From Flagellimonas algicola (lineage in GTDB: Bacteria; Bacteroidota; Bacteroidia; Flavobacteriales; Flavobacteriaceae): a stretch of DNA of 64,000 nucleotides. The notes beneath the pieces are model-generated. The model did no database searches, had not been told where the DNA came from, and was given only the letters and a program-made list of their open reading frames with translations. The stretch is from assembly GCF_005937185.1 (NCBI RefSeq), contig NZ_VCNI01000001.1, positions 616,657 to 680,656 on the forward strand, given 5' to 3'. Both the position numbers and the translations under genes were made by a program. Positions 58,876-64,000 of the stretch are shown piece by piece. The number at the start of each line of letters is the position of its first letter. Positions within the stretch are counted from its first letter, which is position 1.

Positions 58876-60477
58876 TTAATACCCAGGATTTTGCGGATAG
58901 TCGTTTGATGATCTATCAATCTGGGTCAGTGGAATGGGCCTTAGTGCGTGATAATCCTGAATGTTGGGTGCTCCCCCAGAATTATGCAATTGTACACGTT
59001 CCACCAGTTTACCTGTTCTTACTAAATCGAACCAACGTTTACCCTCGGCTGCAAATTCCTTGGCACGTTCTTCCAAAATCACATCCAAATCCACAGCAGC
59101 AATGGGAGGCAATGCAGCTACATTGTCCACATTGTATGCCCGCATTCTCACCTCGTTCAAAAATTGAAGGGCCTTGGTTTGATCCGGTGCGGATTTCAAC
59201 GCATTGGCCTCGGCTGCTATTAAATAGGCCTCCGCCAAACGGTATACAATGAAATCACGACTTCCTTCTGGTTGATTTACAGATGCCCTATTGGGTTGCT
59301 CCCATTTTCTCGAAGTTGGAAAGATACGTTCGGTCAACTCGTCTTGATTATATATCTGACTTGAGAACGGTCTTGTGTCCTTTTCAGCCTGACTCAGGGG
59401 TGTTCTTGGAAGCCACACCACTGTGTCACCTTCCATTACTCCGGGAGGGGCTGTATCTGGATTGTTGGAAAAATAAACTGATGTAAAACTTGCATCATAA
59501 CGTTCATCTTCCATGTCATAAAGATTCAGCAGGTAATCCGTGGGCTTGAACCTTTTCCAAGGTCTTCCATTGGCGATATCCCTTTTCATCCCATCCAATT
59601 TATCATACTCCATCAGGAAAAATAAGTGCGCTGGATTTCCAGAGCCATCAAAATTTGGATCATCCGCATATTGAAAGGAAAAAATCACCTCACCATTGTT
59701 CTCGTTGGTATCAAGGTTCCATAAATCCTCAACAGGTCTTACCAAAGAAAAAGTTCCACTGTTGATCACTTCTTCGGATAACTGGGCAGCTTGGTCATAA
59801 TTGCCTTGAGTGAGATGAATTTCGGCCAAGACCATTTTTGCAGCCCAAGATGTGGGTCTTCCCTGATCATTTTGCACCTCAGGCAAAGTCTGCTCTGCAA
59901 ACTCAATATCCTCCAAAATTCTGGTATAGACCTCTGGAACCGGGGTTCTGTTTGCCTCACTTTCCACTCCTGTGGTTTCGTCGGCCGAATAATGAACTGC
60001 TCCCCATTGACGTACCAACCAGAAGTAGTAGTATCCTCTAAGAAATCTGGCCTCTGCCAATATTTGGCTCAACTCTCCAGCGTCTTCAATGATTTCTGGA
60101 GCTCTATTGATTACAGTATTGGCGGTGTTGATCCCAACATATAATTCCTCCCAGGCAGCTTGCAAAATACCAGCACTTGCGTTCAAGTCCGTATCATATC
60201 TGTTAAAGGATTTGTTGCCTCCATCAGATCCATTGGTATAGGTATCGGTACCAAGTGTCAACAAGGTCCATCCATTTTCTCTGTTATCTCCACCATCATC
60301 ATTGCCCATTAACGCGGTAAAGGCAGCGTAAGTGGCATTCAAACCAAAATGAATACCTTCTGGAGTTGAATAAATTCCATCAGCAGTGATCCCGCCAGTC
60401 AATTCTTCCTCCAAATAATCGTCACAGGAAAAAAAGCACGAAGCGATTATCAATAAGATTACTTTTATATTTTTCAT
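58876..60477 (-). CDS. SusD/RagB-family nutrient-binding lipoprotein (533 aa)
   Basis: A lipoprotein signal with Cys18 (IASCFFSCDDYLEEEL) is followed by the SusD fold: an N-terminal TPR-rich part (about 70-230, ARFLRGYYYFWLVRQWGAVH) and a C-terminal SusD domain with YRLAEAYLIAAEANAL and the final EERAKEFAAEGKRWFDLVR motif. It caps the SusC channel and captures an oligosaccharide or other polymer at the cell surface. It starts 18 bp after SusC. The substrate cannot be told because no degradative enzyme is adjacent. Confidence 0.95.
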   Translation of the reverse strand: MKNIKVILLIIASCFFSCDDYLEEELTGGITADGIYSTPEGIHFGLNATYAAFTALMGNDDGGDNRENGWTLLTLGTDTYTNGSDGGNKSFNRYDTDLNASAGILQAAWEELYVGINTANTVINRAPEIIEDAGELSQILAEARFLRGYYYFWLVRQWGAVHYSADETTGVESEANRTPVPEVYTRILEDIEFAEQTLPEVQNDQGRPTSWAAKMVLAEIHLTQGNYDQAAQLSEEVINSGTFSLVRPVEDLWNLDTNENNGEVIFSFQYADDPNFDGSGNPAHLFFLMEYDKLDGMKRDIANGRPWKRFKPTDYLLNLYDMEDERYDASFTSVYFSNNPDTAPPGVMEGDTVVWLPRTPLSQAEKDTRPFSSQIYNQDELTERIFPTSRKWEQPNRASVNQPEGSRDFIVYRLAEAYLIAAEANALKSAPDQTKALQFLNEVRMRAYNVDNVAALPPIAAVDLDVILEERAKEFAAEGKRWFDLVRTGKLVERVQLHNSGGAPNIQDYHALRPIPLTQIDRSSNDYPQNPGY

Positions 60478-60495
60478 TTTTTTAGGTTTTGTTTT

Positions 60496-63400
60496 TTAGA
60501 ATGTTGTGCTCAGTCCAAAGATGAATGTTCTGGGACTTGGCAAATAGTTGCGCCCTGGGAAATTTGAAGTTGGGCCACTATTCGCAACATCTGGATCAAT
60601 TCCGTCTATCAACTCACTTGAGGTAAATAAAAATGGATTTTGGGCGGTGACATAGAACCTCAGTCTTTGCAAACCTATTTTATCGAGAAATGTCTCATTA
60701 AAGTTATATCCCAAGGAAATGTTCCTCACCCGTACATACGATCCATCGAAATAGTTCAACACTCCGGCATCTTTAGGAGATTCTTGATTGGCATTGGGTC
60801 TTGGAATGGAGTTACTTGGGTTTTCAGGAGTCCAATAATTCACATCCACATTGTTATATCTTCCAAATAAAGAATTGTTGTTTCCAAAAGCCTGCGATCT
60901 TATGGTATGTCCTTGCCTAGTCAAGACTGCGACAGTGAAATCCCAACCCTTGTAGTTTATATTACTTGTTAAACCACCAATCCATTGGGGGTCTTGATAA
61001 CCAATTATTTTCCTGTCGTCATCGTTTAGAACACCGTCGCCATTCAAATCGGCAAGTTTAATGTCCCCGGGAATCCGTTGAAAAGAACCTGCCAGTGCAG
61101 TTTCATCCAATTGCCAGATTCCATCGAACACCCTATCGTAGAAAACACTTAGTTGATCTCCAATAAACCAACGGTTGCCAACATCATCCCCTTGACCTTG
61201 CAAAAGGCTCACTATCTCACTTCGGTTTCGGGAGAAATTGAAATCGGTGCTCCATGTAAAATCTTCTGTTTGTACGTTTACGGTACTCAACACAACCTCG
61301 ATACCCTGGTTTTTGGTTTCCCCTACATTTTGAAGAACCGAATTAAATCCAGATGTGATCGGGATAGTTCTTTCCAATAACAAATCCGAAGTATTACCCA
61401 CATAGTAATCTATGGAACCAGAGATCCTATTGTTGTAAAACCCAAAATCAATTCCAGCATCAAAGGTGGTAGTGATTTCCCATTTCAGGTCAGGGTTTGC
61501 AATTTCGTTGGGTCTAAATCCAAAAGCTGGACTATCACTAAAAGATCCTTCGGTCCTTGAAAGTCCACCTAACGTACTAAAAGGGTCAATGGGGTTCCGT
61601 CCTACCGTACCATAGCCCAAACGCAATTTTAAATTGCTAATGGTCTCGGATTCTTGTAGAAAATCTTCCTGACTCACTCTCCAGGCAAAGGAGCCTGAAG
61701 GGAAGAAGCCCCACTTGTTACCTTCAGCAAGCTTGGAAGATCCGTCGTATCTTCCTGTAAGGGTAAACAAATACTTGCTCTTGTAGGAATAGTTGAATCT
61801 AGCCATAAAGGAAGTCCACCGCTCCGTATCCAACGAGCTGTCCCTGTTGGTCACTTCAGATGCATCCCCTAAATTGTTGAAGGTTTGCGACTCGGAAGGC
61901 AAGTCCCTTACGGCCAAAGTGGTAAAATCATCTTTGATATCCTGGGCACTAAAAAGGAAAGTGGCATCCAAGGTGTGAACCTCGTTAAATGTGTTATTGT
62001 AATTTACCAAGTTCTCAATGGTAAACGATGTGGTGTTTCTAAGATCCTTCTGTGCCGTATTTAGACCACCACGGTTAACGGAACTGAGAGTTCCCCTAAA
62101 ATCGTTGTTCCTATCAATGCGAAATTCTGGGCCAATGTTGAGGGTATACTTTAAATGATCATTAAATTGATAGGTCCCAAAAATATTGGCAAAATATCTG
62201 AAGGTCTTGTTGTTGTCAACGTAATTGCCAGCTACAAAATCATTCAAAGGATTCCAAATCAGACCATCATCCAGTGGATCCGTGGTAGGAGTAACTCCAT
62301 CTTCCTCAAAAGGACGTGTTAGCGGAGAATTTCTAAAGATGAAACTCAGTGTACTCCCATCGTTCAAGTCATCCCTATCAGCGAAGGAAATCTGTTGTGA
62401 AAGCCCTACCTTCAATTTATCGGTAACATTCATATCCAGGTTGGTCCGCATGGTCAACCTTTCATATTCTGCATTTTTCACGATTCCTTCCTGCTGGAAA
62501 TAGTTCAAGGATACGTTGTAGCGTACTTTCTCAGAACCTCCAGAAACTCCAACTTGATGATTCTGTTGTAGTCCGTTCTGAAAAATAAGGTCTTGAAAAT
62601 TGGTATTAATTCCTGCCTGAAAGGCTTCCAGTTGCCCAGCTTCCAACCCATCAGCCAAGGTAGGGATTGGTAAAGTGCCGGGGGCCAAGACCTGCTCCTG
62701 CTCACTTGCTGCCCGTTGGGACTCCAACCTCATGGCCACCCACTGATCTGAGTCCATCAAATCGATATTCTCATAGGGCTCTGAAAATCCGATATAGGAT
62801 TCATAGGAGATCTGTGCCTTACCGGCCTTACCTCTTTTAGTGGTAATCAATACTACACCATTGGCACCACGGGCACCATAAATGGCTGCGGATGACGCAT
62901 CTTTTAGTATTTCTATGGATTGAATATCATTGGGGTTAAAATCGCTTAGATCTCCAGAAACCGGAATACCGTCCACAACAAACAAAGGCTGATTGGAGAA
63001 ATTAAGGGAACTTCTACCCCGAATCAAGATACTTGGAGAACTACCGGGCTGGTTACTATCAAAGCTCACATCCACACCGGCTGCCTTACCAGCCAAAGCG
63101 TTAAGGGCGTTACTTTCCTTGGTCACATTGACGTCGTCTCCGGAAACCGATGTAATGGCCCCGGTTACATCACTCTTTCTTTGCGAACCGTAACCCACTA
63201 CCACGACCTCTTCGAGGCCAGCTGTACTTTCGGAAAGTGTCACTTTAAAGGTGGTTTGCTGACCCACCGATACTTCCTTGGTGGCAAATCCTATATAGGA
63301 GATTACCAGAATGGCATTGTTATCCGCTACTTCCAAATTAAAGTCACCTTCAAAATCTGTTTGGGTACCATTAACGGTCCCTTTTTCAACCACGCTGGCC

Positions 63401-63870
63401 CCTGCCAGTGGAACCCCATTTGAGTCAACAACGTTCCCACTTATTTGCTGCTGAACCATTTCATCATCATCAGTTTCGGCATTGGTATCAAAACCGGATA
63501 TCTTATCCAGTTTTTTGCGGGATAGTAAAATTTGACGGTTGAGAGTTCTGTATTTAACATTAGTATTTTTGAAAAGTAACTTAAGAACGTGTCTGATATC
63601 TTTACTTTCAATATCCAGACTTACTTTCCGATTTAAGTTGAGTTGTTCACTTTCGAACAAGAATCGAAATTCGGATTTGGACTCGATTTCATTAAAAACT
63701 TGCTCAACAGTTACATTGTCTAGTTTTAAGGTCAATTTGGTGTTCTGAGAATACGAACTAGCGTTTATTTTCAACAATGAAACTAGAAGTAGAAAGGTTG
63801 TAAGTTTCATTTTTAAATCAATTTTAGGCAGCGGAATGCTGAATCTACTGCCTTTATGGCATTTTTTCAT
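60496..63870 (-). CDS. SusC/RagA-family TonB-dependent transporter with STN domain (1124 aa)
   Basis: A signal region (MKLTTFLLLVSLLKINASSYS) is followed by an STN domain (about 47-118, VTVEQVFNEIESKSEFRFLF), a CarboxypepD-regulatory-like domain (about 142-225), the plug (about 230-345, GYGSQRKSDVTGAITSV) and a long outer-membrane barrel. The N-terminal STN domain is the mark of transporters that signal through a FecR-like anti-sigma factor, whose gene would be expected beyond 64000. A start at the internal Met about 20 residues in is also possible. Paired with SusD at 58876-60477. Confidence 0.95.
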   Translation of the reverse strand: MKKCHKGSRFSIPLPKIDLKMKLTTFLLLVSLLKINASSYSQNTKLTLKLDNVTVEQVFNEIESKSEFRFLFESEQLNLNRKVSLDIESKDIRHVLKLLFKNTNVKYRTLNRQILLSRKKLDKISGFDTNAETDDDEMVQQQISGNVVDSNGVPLAGASVVEKGTVNGTQTDFEGDFNLEVADNNAILVISYIGFATKEVSVGQQTTFKVTLSESTAGLEEVVVVGYGSQRKSDVTGAITSVSGDDVNVTKESNALNALAGKAAGVDVSFDSNQPGSSPSILIRGRSSLNFSNQPLFVVDGIPVSGDLSDFNPNDIQSIEILKDASSAAIYGARGANGVVLITTKRGKAGKAQISYESYIGFSEPYENIDLMDSDQWVAMRLESQRAASEQEQVLAPGTLPIPTLADGLEAGQLEAFQAGINTNFQDLIFQNGLQQNHQVGVSGGSEKVRYNVSLNYFQQEGIVKNAEYERLTMRTNLDMNVTDKLKVGLSQQISFADRDDLNDGSTLSFIFRNSPLTRPFEEDGVTPTTDPLDDGLIWNPLNDFVAGNYVDNNKTFRYFANIFGTYQFNDHLKYTLNIGPEFRIDRNNDFRGTLSSVNRGGLNTAQKDLRNTTSFTIENLVNYNNTFNEVHTLDATFLFSAQDIKDDFTTLAVRDLPSESQTFNNLGDASEVTNRDSSLDTERWTSFMARFNYSYKSKYLFTLTGRYDGSSKLAEGNKWGFFPSGSFAWRVSQEDFLQESETISNLKLRLGYGTVGRNPIDPFSTLGGLSRTEGSFSDSPAFGFRPNEIANPDLKWEITTTFDAGIDFGFYNNRISGSIDYYVGNTSDLLLERTIPITSGFNSVLQNVGETKNQGIEVVLSTVNVQTEDFTWSTDFNFSRNRSEIVSLLQGQGDDVGNRWFIGDQLSVFYDRVFDGIWQLDETALAGSFQRIPGDIKLADLNGDGVLNDDDRKIIGYQDPQWIGGLTSNINYKGWDFTVAVLTRQGHTIRSQAFGNNNSLFGRYNNVDVNYWTPENPSNSIPRPNANQESPKDAGVLNYFDGSYVRVRNISLGYNFNETFLDKIGLQRLRFYVTAQNPFLFTSSELIDGIDPDVANSGPTSNFPGRNYLPSPRTFIFGLSTTF

Positions 63871-63926
63871 ATTTTTGTTTTGGTTATTAAATAATTTTTG
63901 AACTGAGATTATTTAGTCCATTTCAT

Positions 63927-63959
63927 AAATCGGAAGATGTTGCAACCATTTTCCGATTT
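63927..63959 (+). terminator. Hairpin with T-run upstream of susC
   Basis: AAATCGGAA pairs with TTCCGATTT around a 15-base loop and is followed on the plus strand by a T-run. It lies in the presumed leader of the leftward susC gene. As a terminator it works only rightward, so it may instead be a leader structure or the end of a gene beyond the window. Confidence 0.4.
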
Positions 63960-64000
63960 TTTTTATGTGGTTTTTTACGATTTCTTCATTTCATAGGCAT

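Overview
The window is chromosomal DNA of a member of Bacteroidota, most likely a marine Flavobacteriaceae. The evidence is a SusC/SusD pair, several DUF4369-TlpA lipoproteins, a DUF5916 outer-membrane protein, a BlaR1/BlaI pair, LytS/LytTR two-component systems, short Bacteroidota-type lipoprotein signals and a TANNTTTG-type promoter box. The genus cannot be fixed from the sequence alone. No rRNA, tRNA or CRISPR array was recognised.

Layout. (1) 1-939: the end of a secreted S9-type peptidase/esterase. (2) About 990-12980: a compact integrated element, read here as a prophage of a tailless, membrane-containing virus related to the ssDNA Flavobacterium phage FLiP. It has a filamentous-phage gene II-type rolling-circle replication protein (9495-11537), a probable double-jelly-roll capsid protein (8264-9055), many small one- or two-helix membrane proteins, a GH24 endolysin (5366-5917), a holin-like protein and a set of small putative spike proteins. 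It also has a hairpin-filled non-coding segment (2258-2761) and a divergent ribbon-helix-helix regulator (2924-3142). No integrase is visible. Both ends lie at sequences that look like the chromosome dimer-resolution site dif (975-1002 and 12922-12949), followed by identical 43-bp direct repeats. A third dif-like site lies at 12799-12826. The simplest reading is insertion at dif by the host XerC/XerD recombinases. (3) 13.0-34.3 kb: an accessory-looking host stretch with a membrane-bound class III cyclase, an esterase/beta-lactamase fusion, a LytS/LytTR pair, a MocR regulator with a six-gene vitamin-B6/acetyltransferase-type operon, an O-methyltransferase flanked by 28-bp repeats, an amidohydrolase and other enzymes. 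One 78-residue gene (14974-15210) recurs as three decayed copies in the gaps of this stretch. (4) 34.5-42.8 kb: a sugar module (DUF1080 hydrolase, NagB-like isomerase, Na+/solute symporter, GH4 glycosidase), a stand-alone FabD-like acyltransferase and a DUF5916 protein. (5) 42.9-49.7 kb: a MacB/FtsX-type permease, a second LytS/LytTR system in a four-gene operon with an ABA4-like protein, and a dienelactone hydrolase. (6) 50.0-55.4 kb: a transglutaminase-like DUF3857 protein, a TlpA-like lipoprotein and a BlaR1/BlaI pair with two clear operators. (7) 55.4-63.9 kb: a polymer-uptake locus made of SusC, SusD and a large FG-GAP/ASPIC-UnbV lipoprotein.

How the parts work together. In the prophage, one long leftward transcription unit runs from 12666 to about 3233: replication genes first, then capsid and membrane proteins, then lysis and spike genes, with an internal terminator at 6901-6926. 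A rightward regulator gene meets it at a bidirectional terminator (3151-3170). A second short leftward operon (2028-1078) lies at the left end. Related palindromes sit in front of the three transcription starts and may be the operators of the regulator. The most notable signal in the window is this FLiP-like virus using dif as its attachment site, with tandem dif-like sites at the right end.
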